From: Blastocatellia bacterium
GTDB taxonomy: Bacteria; Acidobacteriota; Blastocatellia; Chloracidobacteriales; JADJPF01
Assembly (NCBI GenBank): GCA_016713405.1
Contig: JADJPF010000004.1
Coordinates: forward strand, 372,001-436,000
Length of the DNA: 64,000 nucleotides
Direction of reading: 5' to 3'
Positions within the stretch are counted from its first letter, which is position 1. The number at the start of each line of letters is the position of its first letter. A program made the translations under genes and the position numbers. Under the pieces are notes generated by a model. It searched no databases and was not told the origin of the DNA. It worked only from the letters and a program-made list of their open reading frames with translations. Shown one piece after another: positions 26,350 to 35,515 of this stretch.

Positions 26350-27283
26350 AAATAACTCTGTTTCTGATGGAGCAGAAGAAGCTATTCACTCAGGAATAGT
26401 TGCATTTATTGGTCGTCCTAATTCTGGCAAATCTACTTTATTAAATAAACTAGTAGGCGAAAAAATTGCAGCCGTATCTGATAAACCACAAACTACACGG
26501 ACTCAAATTAAAGGCATATTAAATCTACCTAAAGGACAAATTGTTTTTGTTGATACTCCAGGTGTACATAAACCTGGATATAAACTTAATCGCCGTATGA
26601 TGCAAGCAGTAGCCGAGGCATTACAATCTGTTGATATAGTTATACTTATGCGAGATGTATCAATAAAAATGGGGCAAGGTGAACGCTATGTTTTAGATTT
26701 GATAAAAGAGTCTGCTCGGCCTACGTTTTTACTCTTAAATAAAGTTGATTTAGTAAAAGATAAAACCTCATTACTTCCAATAATTGATTTTTATCGCCAG
26801 GAGTATGAATTTCAAGAAATCATCCCACTTTCAGCCCGCACAGGAAAAAACACTAATATTTTAGTTGATAAATTGCTAGAACATTTGCCTATTGGCCCTA
26901 GGTTATTTGAGGAAGATACTTTAACTGACCGCAGTATGCGTTCAATTGCTGCTGAAATGGTAAGGGAAAAGGTACTTAGATTTACTGGTGAAGAATTACC
27001 ATTTGTTACAGCCGTAGTAACGGAATATTGGCAAGAGAATGCAAAGGAGGCAAATATAAATTGTGCAATTTATGTTGAGCGGGATTCCCAAAGAGCAATT
27101 ATTCTTGGTCGCGCAGGGCAAAAAATAAAACAAATTGGTAGTGCAGCTAGAAAAGACATTGAGCATTTACTAGGAAAAAGAATTTTTCTTTCTTTGTTTG
27201 TTAAAGTAAAAGAAAATTGGCGGAATGATGAAAGAGTTTTAGATGAGTTAGGTTTAGAAGGAGTAAGTCATGAGTCAAGTTAA
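26312..27283 (+). CDS. era: GTPase Era
   Basis: Up to 323 residues. GTP-binding motifs: G1 GRPNSGKST, G2 segment KPQTTRTQIKGIL, G3 DTPGVHKP, G4 NKVD, G5 SARTGKN. A C-terminal KH domain follows (GRAGQKIKQIGSAARKDIEHLLG). Era binds the 3' end of 16S rRNA during 30S assembly. The start is ambiguous: ATGs at 26312, 26324, 26330 and 26336 are all in frame within a short GGAAAT repeat overlapping the previous gene; the family domain starts only at about residue 28, so a start at 26336 is also possible. Confidence 0.93.
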   Translation: MEIIMEMEMENTENNSVSDGAEEAIHSGIVAFIGRPNSGKSTLLNKLVGEKIAAVSDKPQTTRTQIKGILNLPKGQIVFVDTPGVHKPGYKLNRRMMQAVAEALQSVDIVILMRDVSIKMGQGERYVLDLIKESARPTFLLLNKVDLVKDKTSLLPIIDFYRQEYEFQEIIPLSARTGKNTNILVDKLLEHLPIGPRLFEEDTLTDRSMRSIAAEMVREKVLRFTGEELPFVTAVVTEYWQENAKEANINCAIYVERDSQRAIILGRAGQKIKQIGSAARKDIEHLLGKRIFLSLFVKVKENWRNDERVLDELGLEGVSHESS

Positions 27284-28160
27284 AACGGCTAATCTATGGT
27301 TTGTTTTAGAACTAAGTATTAGCCCAGAATTAGAAGAAATTGTAACTGCAATTTTGTGGGAAGAAGGGACTCTTGGTATAACTCTTAGTAAAGAAACACC
27401 AGCGTCTATTACCTTACAAGCTTACTTTAATCAAGAGATAGATGTTTTATATTGGCAAAACCTATTGCAAGAGATGTTTATCAATCTAGGTTATTCATCT
27501 GAAGACTTAAAAGAAATAAAACAAGCAGAAGTGCCAAATGAGGATTGGTTAAAGAAATGGAAAGAAAATTATCGTCCAGTTAATGTTGGGGAAAAATTTT
27601 TAATTACACCTTCTTGGCTAAGATCAGAAGTTACTGATACAAAAAGAATTATCATTGAAATAGACCCTAAAATGGCTTTTGGTACAGGTACACATGAAAC
27701 TACACAACTTTGCTTAAAGGCTATTGAAGATTATTGGCAAGGCGGATCTTGTTTAGATGTTGGCTGTGGAACAGGAATTTTAGCAATGGCAGCAGCAAAG
27801 CTTTATCCTGATTCTAGAGTTGTAGCTTGTGATAACGACCCTGAAGCAATAACGGTTGCTGAGGAAAATTTGGAAATTAATAAAGTAGAGAATATAAAAC
27901 TTTTTGTTGGGTCAGCTAGTGATTATTGCACTGAAAAATTTTCTTTAGTTGTTGCTAATCTTACAGCAGATGTTATTGCTAGTATTATTAATGATTTAAC
28001 TGCCTGTTTAGCCGAAAAAGGACGATTGATTTTATCAGGAATTTTGGCTGATCAAAAAGAACAAGTTTGTAGTGTTTTAAGCTCTCACAAACAAAAAATA
28101 ATAACCATTCTTGCAGCAGGTGAATGGATAGCAATTGTTAGCTCTCATCAAGTAGATTAA
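27270..28160 (+). CDS. prmA: Ribosomal protein L11 methyltransferase PrmA
   Basis: 296 residues. An N-terminal substrate-binding domain (LWFVLELSISPELEEIVTAI) leads to EDWLKKWKENYRPVNVGEKF and the SAM domain: DPKMAFGTGTHETTQL, DVGCGTGILAMAAAK, ACDNDPEAITVAEEN, VVANLTADVI. These are characteristic of PrmA, which trimethylates L11. The start overlaps the end of era by 14 bases. Confidence 0.93.
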   Translation: MSQVKTANLWFVLELSISPELEEIVTAILWEEGTLGITLSKETPASITLQAYFNQEIDVLYWQNLLQEMFINLGYSSEDLKEIKQAEVPNEDWLKKWKENYRPVNVGEKFLITPSWLRSEVTDTKRIIIEIDPKMAFGTGTHETTQLCLKAIEDYWQGGSCLDVGCGTGILAMAAAKLYPDSRVVACDNDPEAITVAEENLEINKVENIKLFVGSASDYCTEKFSLVVANLTADVIASIINDLTACLAEKGRLILSGILADQKEQVCSVLSSHKQKIITILAAGEWIAIVSSHQVD

Positions 28161-28164
28161 TTTA

Positions 28165-28919
28165 ATGCCTGGCCATAGATTTTTTTCATCATCAGAAAAT
28201 TTTACTAGTAGTAATGCTGTAATATCTGGAGATGAAGCACATCATTTACGAAAAGTTTTACGCCTAAATATAGGTGATAAAGTTTCTATTTTTAATGGTT
28301 TAGGGGATGAATGGTTAGCTGTAATTGATGAGTTTATTGGGCAAAATGTTAAGCTAAGTTTAGAAGAAAAATTTGTTGATAATGTTGAGTCTGTGTTAGA
28401 AATTACTTTGACTCAAGGCTTGATCAAGGGTGATAAATTTGACTGGGTAATTCAAAAAGCGGTTGAACTTGGTGTTAGCAAAATACAACCTTTAATAACA
28501 GAACATACAGATATACAACCAACAAAAGGGAAAAACGTTTAGAACGTTGGCAAAGAATTGCTTTAGAGGCTACAAAACAATCTAAACGACGAAAACTAAC
28601 AGAAATTCTTTCTCCAATTAAATGGTCAGATCTTGTTAAAAATCTTTCTACACCAACAATAGTTTTTGCTGAAATTAACGCAAAACCACTTAATCAAATA
28701 ATTAACCACATAAAATTAGAAAATGACTCTATTAATTCTATTAATTCTATTAATTTAATAGTAGGTTCTGAAGGGGGCTGGACAACAAAAGAGCTTAAAG
28801 AAGCGGGTTTAGCTAACTTCTATTTAGCTAGTTTAGGCAAGCGAATCTTACGCGCAGAAACAGCAGGTATTACAGCAGTTGCTTTAATACAATATTTATT
28901 TGGTGATTTAACTAACTAG
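28165..28919 (+). CDS. rsmE: 16S rRNA m3U1498 methyltransferase RsmE, with one frameshift
   Basis: The first frame (28165 to about 28530) gives the PUA-like N-terminus: ISGDEAHHLRKVLRLNIGDK, then EITLTQGLIKGDKFDWVIQKAVELGV. It stops at 28540. Shifting by one base at the A-rich tract around 28521-28535 restores KRLERWQRIALEATKQSKRR, and the SPOUT knot follows: NLIVGSEGGWTTKELKEAG, SLGKRILRAETAGITAVALI, ending at TAG 28917-28919. One extra A in AAAAA would give a continuous family-length protein of about 250 residues. Another short repeat, ATTAATTCT three times at about 28731-28755, encodes INSINSIN. The lesion is probably an assembly error. Confidence 0.88.
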
Positions 28920-28921
28920 AT

Positions 28922-29095
28922 TTAATAACCTAAGAAATAAATTAACCAAGCTAGAACTAAACCAACCCCCATAAATGAGCCAAATATCTTTAACCCATAG
29001 GAAAAACGCTCTTTACCTGTATTAGTCTCAAAATTAATTCCAGCAAAAACTATTGAAACAAAAAAAGCAAAAGTAATCATCATTAACAAGTGCAT
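28922..29095 (-). CDS. Small membrane protein, 57 residues
   Basis: Begins MHLLMMITFAFFVSIVFAG and ends LVLAWLIYFLGY, giving two hydrophobic helices joined by a charged loop (NFETNTGKERFSYG). Its ATG overlaps the stop of the upstream gene as TAATG, a classic coupling arrangement, and base composition matches neighbours, so I regard it as real. The function is not recognised. It lies convergent with rsmE, two bases from that gene's stop. Confidence 0.7.
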   Translation of the reverse strand: MHLLMMITFAFFVSIVFAGINFETNTGKERFSYGLKIFGSFMGVGLVLAWLIYFLGY

Positions 29096-29562
29096 TATTT
29101 TTTTCTCCCTACGGCAATATCATAAGCATCCATTGCTACTAAATAGTTAAGTAGTCCGGCTGTCCATAGAAATGTATTAGCATATTCATAAGTAGGCACT
29201 TCTGCTTGAGGTAGACCAAAGCCTATTGAAATATTTGAAAGCGAGTGCAAAAGATGAAGAACCCAATAAACTAAACCTGTTCCAGCGTTGGCAAAAGCCA
29301 GCAAAATAGATAGTTTTTCAGTAGCAAAATTAATATCTAGACCATATAAATGTCCTTTCATTATTATACCTAAGAGAAACATCCCATAGATACTAGCAAA
29401 AAAAGCTAGACCTCTTTTCCAACGAGTTAAATAAATATGTCCAAGACCAGGAATTAAATAAGCAAGTATACAAGCTATAATTGTTTGATGAATTGGTAGG
29501 GCTGGATAAGAAACAATGCTTTCATTATCTGTTTTTTTTACGGATTCTATTTGGCTACTCAA
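29095..29562 (-). CDS. Four-helix membrane protein, DUF6677-like
   Basis: 155 residues with about four hydrophobic helices. A first motif AYLIPGLGHIYLTRWKRGLA resembles the TM2/DUF6677 opening (PGLGHxYxxRWxRGL), and the end NYLVAMDAYDIAVGRKK fits the same family as I recall it. It is coupled by TAATG to the following 57-residue membrane protein, so the two may form a complex. Function unknown. Confidence 0.6.
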   Translation of the reverse strand: MSSQIESVKKTDNESIVSYPALPIHQTIIACILAYLIPGLGHIYLTRWKRGLAFFASIYGMFLLGIIMKGHLYGLDINFATEKLSILLAFANAGTGLVYWVLHLLHSLSNISIGFGLPQAEVPTYEYANTFLWTAGLLNYLVAMDAYDIAVGRKK

Positions 29563-29593
29563 AACGTAACCCCCTTAAATTTTTTTAATTTAC

Positions 29594-29615
29594 AGGCCCA
29601 AAATACTTTGGGCCT
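29594..29615 (+). terminator. Terminator-like hairpin between mtnP and the DUF6677-like gene
   Basis: AGGCCCAAA (29594-29602), loop ATAC, TTTGGGCCT (29607-29615), followed on the plus strand by TTTTT. Flanking genes are both on the minus strand, where the T-run is absent, so its working direction is uncertain. Confidence 0.5.
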
Positions 29616-29631
29616 TTTTGAGATTGTTAAA

Positions 29632-30510
29632 TTAATTTTCACTAGGAAAATACTTACCAATTAATAACTTATATTTTTCCTTAGCTGCTTCAGGTATTGC
29701 TTGAGGTGAGGTTAACACAGCGTGTTTTAATGCTGAAGAACATTTGCAAGTTCTCTCTAATCCAGCAAGTTCTTTAATTGTACCTCGAATTACTCTTTGA
29801 GCATTAATAACATTTTGAGTTAGATATTGAATTACCATATCAACTGTTACTGCATCATGTCCTTCATGCCAGCAATCATAGTCAGTCACCAAAGCAATTG
29901 TACTATAACAAAGTTCTGCTTCACGTGCTAATTTAGCTTCTTGAAGGTTTGTCATTCCAATTATATCCATTCCCCAAGAACGGTAAACATTTGATTCTGC
30001 ACGAGTAGAAAATGCAGGGCCTTCCATACAAATATAAGTACCACCACGATGAATCTTAATGTCTATTAGAGGTTTTCCTGCTGACTCTATTGCATTGCAT
30101 AACTGATGACAAACAGGGTCAGCAAAAGTAATATGTGCTACTACGCCTTCACCAAAAAATGTAGAAACTCTTCCACGAGTGCGGTCAAAAAACTGATCTG
30201 GGATTACGAGATCTAAAGGTTTAAGTTCCTCTCTAAGTGAGCCTACTGCCGAAGCAGAAATAATTCTTTCTACTCCAAGCTTTTTCATTGCATAAATGTT
30301 GGCGCGAAAAGGCAATTCTGAAGGCATTAAACGATGGCCGCGACTATGACGAGCTAAAAAAGCTACTCTTACACCTTCTAATGTCCCAATAATAAAATTA
30401 TCTGAAGGTGCGCCAAAAGGAGTGTCAACACTAACTTCTTCTATATCTGTTAAACCTTCCATTTGATAAAGTCCACTGCCACCAATTACACCTATTGTTG
30501 CTTGTGCCAT
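29632..30510 (-). CDS. mtnP: S-methyl-5'-thioadenosine phosphorylase
   Basis: 292 residues, family length. Signatures: GVIGGSGLYQMEGL at the start, TPFGAPSDN, FLARHSRGHRLMPSELPFRANIYAMKKLGV, SAVGSLREELKPLD, and CMEGPAFSTRAESNVYRSWGMDIIGMTNLQEAKLAREAE split over the substrate-binding region. The enzyme splits methylthioadenosine with phosphate in methionine salvage. Cysteine pairs near the end (CKCSS) are as in the thermostable mammalian/archaeal type. It follows the MBL hydrolase gene by 25 bases. Confidence 0.92.
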   Translation of the reverse strand: MAQATIGVIGGSGLYQMEGLTDIEEVSVDTPFGAPSDNFIIGTLEGVRVAFLARHSRGHRLMPSELPFRANIYAMKKLGVERIISASAVGSLREELKPLDLVIPDQFFDRTRGRVSTFFGEGVVAHITFADPVCHQLCNAIESAGKPLIDIKIHRGGTYICMEGPAFSTRAESNVYRSWGMDIIGMTNLQEAKLAREAELCYSTIALVTDYDCWHEGHDAVTVDMVIQYLTQNVINAQRVIRGTIKELAGLERTCKCSSALKHAVLTSPQAIPEAAKEKYKLLIGKYFPSEN

Positions 30511-30535
30511 AAATTCTTCTCCATAAAAGTTAAAA

Positions 30536-31381
30536 TTAAAAGTCTATTGGAATTACTTGATAAGTATTATTACTTTTTATAATTTTTCCTGCGGGTATTT
30601 TAACGTCATGTTCAAAAATACAAACCCAATTTTGGCTAGATGCCTCTTCAAGTAAATGCTTTTTTTGCTCTATTAACTCCACAGGATAAAGATCATAAGC
30701 CATTATCCAAGCTACTGGCAGATGTGCAGTTGTTGGAATTATATCTGCTAAGAATATTACTGTAGTATCTTGAGAGGTAATTTTTACTAATTGTGTATCT
30801 AAATTATGTCCAGGAACGCGAAAAACAGTAATATTTTTTGATATTTCTTGAGTCCCATCAATAAAATAAAGTTGGTTATTTTCTAAAAGCACTTCCCAAT
30901 TTTCCGCTAAATAGCTGGCCCTATCGCGTTCATGCGGATTGCAGGCATGAAGATATTCTTGTTTTTGAACAAAATAACGAGCTTTAGGAAAAGTTGGTAC
31001 TATTTGACCTTTAGAATTAAAACTAGTATTTCCACCAGCATGGTCAAAATGTAAATGAGTATTAATTACAATAGAAATATCATCAGCCGTTAAACCTAGT
31101 TTAGCTAGGGAAGTTAAAATTGTTGGTGGATGAGAAATTGCGTAAATATCTATTTGTTTTTTTGTCCATTTCTCACCAATTCCAGTATCTACTAGAATAT
31201 TTTCTTTTTCTGTGCGAATTAGCAAACAATTTAGCCCGATAAGAATTCGGTTTTTCTCATCGGGCTGGGCTACTTTTTCCCAAATTGTTTTTGGAACAAC
31301 AGCAAACATTGCTCCACCATCTAATCGTAAAGTACCATCAGAAATAATATCTAATTGACAATCCAAAAGTTTCACAAACAA
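30536..31381 (-). CDS. Metallo-beta-lactamase-fold hydrolase
   Basis: 281 residues. The zinc motif HxHxDH is seen in NTHLHFDHAGGN; further ligands are in RVPGHNLDTQLV (His), FLADIIPTTAH (Asp) and the terminal FEHDVKIPAG (His). ILVDTGIGEKWTKKQ matches quorum-quenching-lactonase-like MBL proteins. Substrate unknown; the position next to mtnP hints at a small-molecule ester or thioester. No signal peptide. Confidence 0.82.
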   Translation of the reverse strand: MFVKLLDCQLDIISDGTLRLDGGAMFAVVPKTIWEKVAQPDEKNRILIGLNCLLIRTEKENILVDTGIGEKWTKKQIDIYAISHPPTILTSLAKLGLTADDISIVINTHLHFDHAGGNTSFNSKGQIVPTFPKARYFVQKQEYLHACNPHERDRASYLAENWEVLLENNQLYFIDGTQEISKNITVFRVPGHNLDTQLVKITSQDTTVIFLADIIPTTAHLPVAWIMAYDLYPVELIEQKKHLLEEASSQNWVCIFEHDVKIPAGKIIKSNNTYQVIPIDF

Positions 31382-31511
31382 TCCTTGAAAATAAAGACAA
31401 AATTATTTATTTGTCTTTGCAGCTTTGCTACTGGCTTTTCCTGTTTCTTTACTAACAGGTTCTTTTTGAGGATTAGTTTTTTCTGTCTCAGCACCTTTTA
31501 TTTCACCGTGA

Positions 31512-32810
31512 TCATGACCTTCTATGACCATCACTAGTTGGGTTAGCTTGTGGATTGGCTTGTGGATTGGCTTGTGGATTAGCATGTGCTGGTGGTGGTG
31601 GACTTACAGCATTTGGATCAATAGCTGGAAAATTAAAACCTTCCTCAATTACTACAGTATTTTTAGCTTTTAGAGCGTCTATTTTTTCAATGAATTTTTT
31701 ATCTAATACTTTTTCTTTAAGTTCTGCTTTAAGACCTTCGTCTAATTCAGGAATACGGCGTTCATCAACTTTAATAATATGATAACCAAATTGTGTTTCA
31801 ACTATACCACTCATTTCACCAGGTTTAAGACCAAATACTGTACTCTTAAAGGGTTCAACAAAACTAACGTCTTTTTTGAAGAAACCTAAGTCGCCACCCA
31901 TTTTTCCAGAACCAGGATCATCAGAATAAGTTTCTGCTAATTTGGCAAAATCTTCTCCTGTTTTAATTTTAGCTAGAATGTCTTCTGCTAATTTTTTAGC
32001 TTCTTCTTTGGTTGTAGGTTTAGCAACTGTAGGAACGGGGGCGGCTTCACCTTCTTTTTTTTCAGCTTTTTTTAGAGCTTCTTCGGTAGTTTTACGCTGC
32101 TCTGGATACATAACTAAAATATGACGAGCGCGAGTTTCTTCAAAGTCGGCTTTAGCTGTTTCATATTGTTGTTTTATTTCATCATCACTAACAGGTAAAG
32201 AACCACGCAGTTGTTGTTGAACACGAGTAGCTAAATAAGAAGCATGTTGTATTTGAAACATTAATTTATAGCCAGGATCTTTTTCCAAGCCAGATTTTTT
32301 AGCTCTTTCAAGTAAAATCATTAGTTCTGCAAATTGAGGTCTAAGAGCTTCTCTTTGGCTTTCTGAGGCTGCTTTAAGGCGAGCATTTGCTGCTATAAAG
32401 TCATTAAAAGCATTAGGATTTTTCTTAAAATATTCTTCTTTGTCTACTTCTGTAACTTCAATTAGTTTTGGATCTTCATTTTGTTTTAAGTTGCGATAAA
32501 GACCTGCAAGAGTAACTTTTTCCATGATGTCTAATTCTGATTGAGCATCTGCATTTGCTGCTACTCCAACACGTTCGGCTTCCTGACTAAGAGTAAACAT
32601 TTCTTTTAAGTTATCAACTAATAATTTTTTTGGTTCTGGTTGGCTAACCATACCTTTTAATTGTTCTGGTGGAAGTAACTTAAACCAACTTTCTATTTCT
32701 TTAGCTGTAATAGTTATGTTAGATACGCCTGTTACACGGTTTTGCGTAATTAACATACCAGCAGCAATTATAATTACTAAGAAAAATGCAATAAACGGTT
32801 TGCTATTCAA
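31512..32810 (-). CDS. PpiC-type (parvulin) peptidyl-prolyl isomerase, SurA/PrsA-like
   Basis: 432 residues. A signal-anchor (AFFLVIIIAAGMLITQN) is followed by a SurA-N-like helical domain with charged repeats, then a parvulin domain (about 225-370): ARHILVMYPEQ, AKLAETYSDDPGSGKMGGDLGFF, FVEPFKSTVFGLKPGEMSGIVETQFGYHII. These enzymes are periplasmic foldases for outer-membrane proteins. The C-terminus has three ANPQ repeats from a 12-bp tandem repeat. A second frame starting near 31540 reads EGHDHGEIKGAETEKTNPQK and ends at 31403 just before the MBL gene; it may be the true tail after a frame change at about 31520-31540. Confidence 0.87.
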   Translation of the reverse strand: MNSKPFIAFFLVIIIAAGMLITQNRVTGVSNITITAKEIESWFKLLPPEQLKGMVSQPEPKKLLVDNLKEMFTLSQEAERVGVAANADAQSELDIMEKVTLAGLYRNLKQNEDPKLIEVTEVDKEEYFKKNPNAFNDFIAANARLKAASESQREALRPQFAELMILLERAKKSGLEKDPGYKLMFQIQHASYLATRVQQQLRGSLPVSDDEIKQQYETAKADFEETRARHILVMYPEQRKTTEEALKKAEKKEGEAAPVPTVAKPTTKEEAKKLAEDILAKIKTGEDFAKLAETYSDDPGSGKMGGDLGFFKKDVSFVEPFKSTVFGLKPGEMSGIVETQFGYHIIKVDERRIPELDEGLKAELKEKVLDKKFIEKIDALKAKNTVVIEEGFNFPAIDPNAVSPPPPAHANPQANPQANPQANPTSDGHRRS

Positions 32811-33213
32811 GGGATTCTCCTTCTTTTTGAACCAACTCTATTAAAACTCCAGCAGTAGATTTAGGGTGAACAAATGCAATTAGATGTCCGCCTGCGCCTT
32901 TTTTTGGTGTTTCATCTATTAACTGCGCTCCTGCTGCTTTCATTTCTGCTAGTTTAGCTACAATATCATCTACTTCAATACAAATATGGTGGATTCCTTG
33001 ACCACGTTTTTCTATAAAACGTGCTACTGGGGAATCAGGATTAATAGCTTGTAAAAGCTCTATGCGGCTTTCTCCTAGAGGGAGCATAGCCACTTCTACG
33101 CCTTGATCAGCTACTATTTCTGTACAGCTAACACTTAAACCTAAAGTATCACGATAAAAATTAAGTGAGTCTGTTAAAGATTTTACAGCAATGCCTAAAT
33201 GGTTGATTTTCAT
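32803..33213 (-). CDS. mce: Methylmalonyl-CoA epimerase
   Basis: 136 residues, VOC fold: opens KINHLGIAVKSLTDSLNFYRDTLGL, then GESRIELLQAINPDSPVARF, GQGIHHICIEVDDI and the ending STAGVLIELVQKE with metal ligands His, Glu and Glu. It interconverts (R)- and (S)-methylmalonyl-CoA in propionyl-CoA metabolism. meaB lies six bases upstream, and it overlaps the foldase gene start by eight bases. Confidence 0.92.
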   Translation of the reverse strand: MKINHLGIAVKSLTDSLNFYRDTLGLSVSCTEIVADQGVEVAMLPLGESRIELLQAINPDSPVARFIEKRGQGIHHICIEVDDIVAKLAEMKAAGAQLIDETPKKGAGGHLIAFVHPKSTAGVLIELVQKEGESLE

Positions 33214-33218
33214 ATAAG

Positions 33219-34172
33219 TTATAAATTAAGTCTAGTACAGATTTCTTCAACAATTGAATAAGGATCACGATGGCGTGTTGCCACCGCTTCAGCAAATTGA
33301 TTTAGCTCTCCTTGCTTAAGAGCCTTAGATATTACACTACTAAGTAATCTTGCCTGCAATATCTCTATTAATCTTTTTTCTGCAATTTGATGACGACGTG
33401 TTAGGTTTTGAGAAGAACTTTCTTTTTGAAATTCAGAGTATTTACTAATAGCGTTACTTAAATCTTCAATACCTGTTGCTTGAGTTGCAATAGTTTTGAC
33501 TATTGGCACCACCCAGCCATCACTTCTTTCAGTAATACTTAGTAGTGCTTCTAGCTCTATTTCGGTTCGATGTACCCCTTCACGATCTGCTTTATTAATA
33601 ACAAAAATATCTGCTATTTCCATTAAACCAGCTTTAATTGCTTGAATATCATCGCCCATGCCTGGAACTAAAACAACTACAGAAACATCAGCCGTTTTAA
33701 CAATATCAATTTCATCTTGTCCAACACCAACAGTTTCTACAAGGATTTTTTCATAACCTGCTGCATCTAAAATAGTAACTGCATCAACCGTAGCAGAAGC
33801 GAGACCTCCTAAATTACCACGAGTTGCCATACTACGAATAAAAACTTTTGGATCTAACCCTAGGGTTTGCATACGAATACGATCACCTAAGATAGCTCCT
33901 CCAGAGAATGGACTAGAAGGATCAACTGCAATAATACCAACATGGTTATCTAATTTTTGGCGATAGTGTAATGCTAATTTATCGACCAAAGAGCTTTTAC
34001 CTGCTCCGGGTGAACCAGTGATTCCAATGGTAAGAGCTTTGCCTGTATAAGGAAAAATAGATTGAAGTAACTTTGTTGCAATATCTAAACGATTTTCTAC
34101 TATAGAAATAGAGCGTGCTACTGCACGAATTTCTTTATTTAGAATACCTGTAGTTAACTTCTCTAAATTCAC
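33219..34172 (-). CDS. meaB: Methylmalonyl-CoA mutase chaperone GTPase MeaB
   Basis: 317 residues. Walker A GSPGAGKSSLVDKLA, DPSSPFSGGAILGDRIRM (family signature), ETVGVGQDEIDI, NKADREGVHRTEIE. MeaB guards and reloads the B12-dependent mutase. The mutase itself is not in this window. Operon order acyl-CoA dehydrogenase, meaB, mce suggests propionate or branched-chain degradation. Confidence 0.93.
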   Translation of the reverse strand: MNLEKLTTGILNKEIRAVARSISIVENRLDIATKLLQSIFPYTGKALTIGITGSPGAGKSSLVDKLALHYRQKLDNHVGIIAVDPSSPFSGGAILGDRIRMQTLGLDPKVFIRSMATRGNLGGLASATVDAVTILDAAGYEKILVETVGVGQDEIDIVKTADVSVVVLVPGMGDDIQAIKAGLMEIADIFVINKADREGVHRTEIELEALLSITERSDGWVVPIVKTIATQATGIEDLSNAISKYSEFQKESSSQNLTRRHQIAEKRLIEILQARLLSSVISKALKQGELNQFAEAVATRHRDPYSIVEEICTRLNL

Positions 34173-34222
34173 AAACTTGCTAACTTGCCTTAAATAAAAA
34201 TAGGTAAAAATAGATAAAATTT

Positions 34223-35368
34223 CTAAAAAAACTTTAATATTTCTCGTGCAATTACCATACGTTGAACTTCACTTGTTCCTTCACCAATGGTGCAAAGCTT
34301 AGAATCTCGCCAATATTTTTCTGCTGGATAATCTTTAGTAAAACCATAACCGCCATGAATTTGAACAGATTCTTCAGAAACTTTTACTGCTACTTCAGAA
34401 GCATAAAGTTTTGCCATAGCAGACTCTTTGGTTACTTTTTTTCCTGCGTCTTTATAGGCCGCCGCACGCATTGTAAGCAGACGTGCTGCATCTATTTGGG
34501 TTGCCATGTCAGCTAGCTTCCATTGGATAGCTTGATATTCAGAGATTGTATTACCAAAAGCTTTACGTTCTTTAGAATATTTAAGGGCTGCTTCATAAGC
34601 TCCTTGAGCAATACCTAAAGCTAGTGCAGCAATAGAAATTCTGCCACCATCTAGAATTTTTAACGCATCAACAAAACCTTCGCCCTCTTTGCCAAGCATT
34701 TGTGAGTTTGATACACGACAATCTTCTAAAATTAGAGAAGCTGTATCAGAAGCACGGCAACCAAGTTTATTCTCTTTTTTACCTGGACTTAGACCTGGTG
34801 TACCTCGTTCAACTACAAAAGCCGAAGCTCCATGATTACCTTTGCTAGGATCAGTTAAAGCCATCACTACATAAGTATCAGCATAAGTAGCATGGGTAAT
34901 AAAATTTTTAGAACCATTAATTATCCAATCATTACCATCTTTTACGGCTGTAGTGCGCATACCAGCAGCATCTGAGCCAGAACTAGGTTCAGTCAATGCC
35001 CAAGCTCCTAAATGTTTACCGCTAGCTAGTGGAGTTACGTATTTTTCTTGTTGTTCTTTAGTACCAAATTGAAATATATGGTTAGTACAAAGTGAATTAT
35101 GTGCAGCAACACCAAGAGCTATTGATCCATCAACTCTAGCTATTTCTTCAATAATGATGGCATAAGGGATATAACCCATTGCTGCCCCGCCTAACTCTTC
35201 AGGAAAAATTATTCCTGTTAAGTTTAGCTCTGCTAATTTAGGTAGTAGTTCAGTAGGGAAGTGCTGTGCTTCGTCCCACTCCATAACATGTGGGCGAATT
35301 TCGCTTTCGGCAAATTCACGTACAGATCTCTTAACCTGAAGTTGTTCTTCAGTAAATTCAAAATCCAT
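34223..35368 (-). CDS. Acyl-CoA dehydrogenase
   Basis: 381 residues from ATG 35368, preferred because GGAGG precedes it and the domain opens at once (MDFEFTEEQLQVKRSVREFA). FAD-dependent signatures: AWALTEPSSGSDAAGMRTTA, NGSKNFITHATYADTYVVMA, GGRISIAALALGIAQGAYEA, QIHGGYGFTKDYPAEKYWRD and the ending IGEGTSEVQRMVIAREIL with the probable catalytic Glu. It fits short- or branched-chain enzymes. It is upstream of meaB by about 50 bases. Confidence 0.92.
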   Translation of the reverse strand: MDFEFTEEQLQVKRSVREFAESEIRPHVMEWDEAQHFPTELLPKLAELNLTGIIFPEELGGAAMGYIPYAIIIEEIARVDGSIALGVAAHNSLCTNHIFQFGTKEQQEKYVTPLASGKHLGAWALTEPSSGSDAAGMRTTAVKDGNDWIINGSKNFITHATYADTYVVMALTDPSKGNHGASAFVVERGTPGLSPGKKENKLGCRASDTASLILEDCRVSNSQMLGKEGEGFVDALKILDGGRISIAALALGIAQGAYEAALKYSKERKAFGNTISEYQAIQWKLADMATQIDAARLLTMRAAAYKDAGKKVTKESAMAKLYASEVAVKVSEESVQIHGGYGFTKDYPAEKYWRDSKLCTIGEGTSEVQRMVIAREILKFF

Positions 35369-35515
35369 TTTTTCCTCCAACTGATTTTTATTTTGTGTAG
35401 TTAGGCCAAATAGCACTGGGCTAAACTGCAAATTATAACGCGAAATTACATTTAGAAAAAAGCTAAACTTGGTAGCCCTAGGTTTTATCTATATCAAAAC
35501 TTAAAAAGTTAAAAG

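Noticed and set aside
31403..31540. Separate small gene downstream of the PpiC foldase
   Set aside because: The frame is better explained as the foldase's charged C-terminal tail after a one- or two-base frame change; it has no ribosome site of its own.
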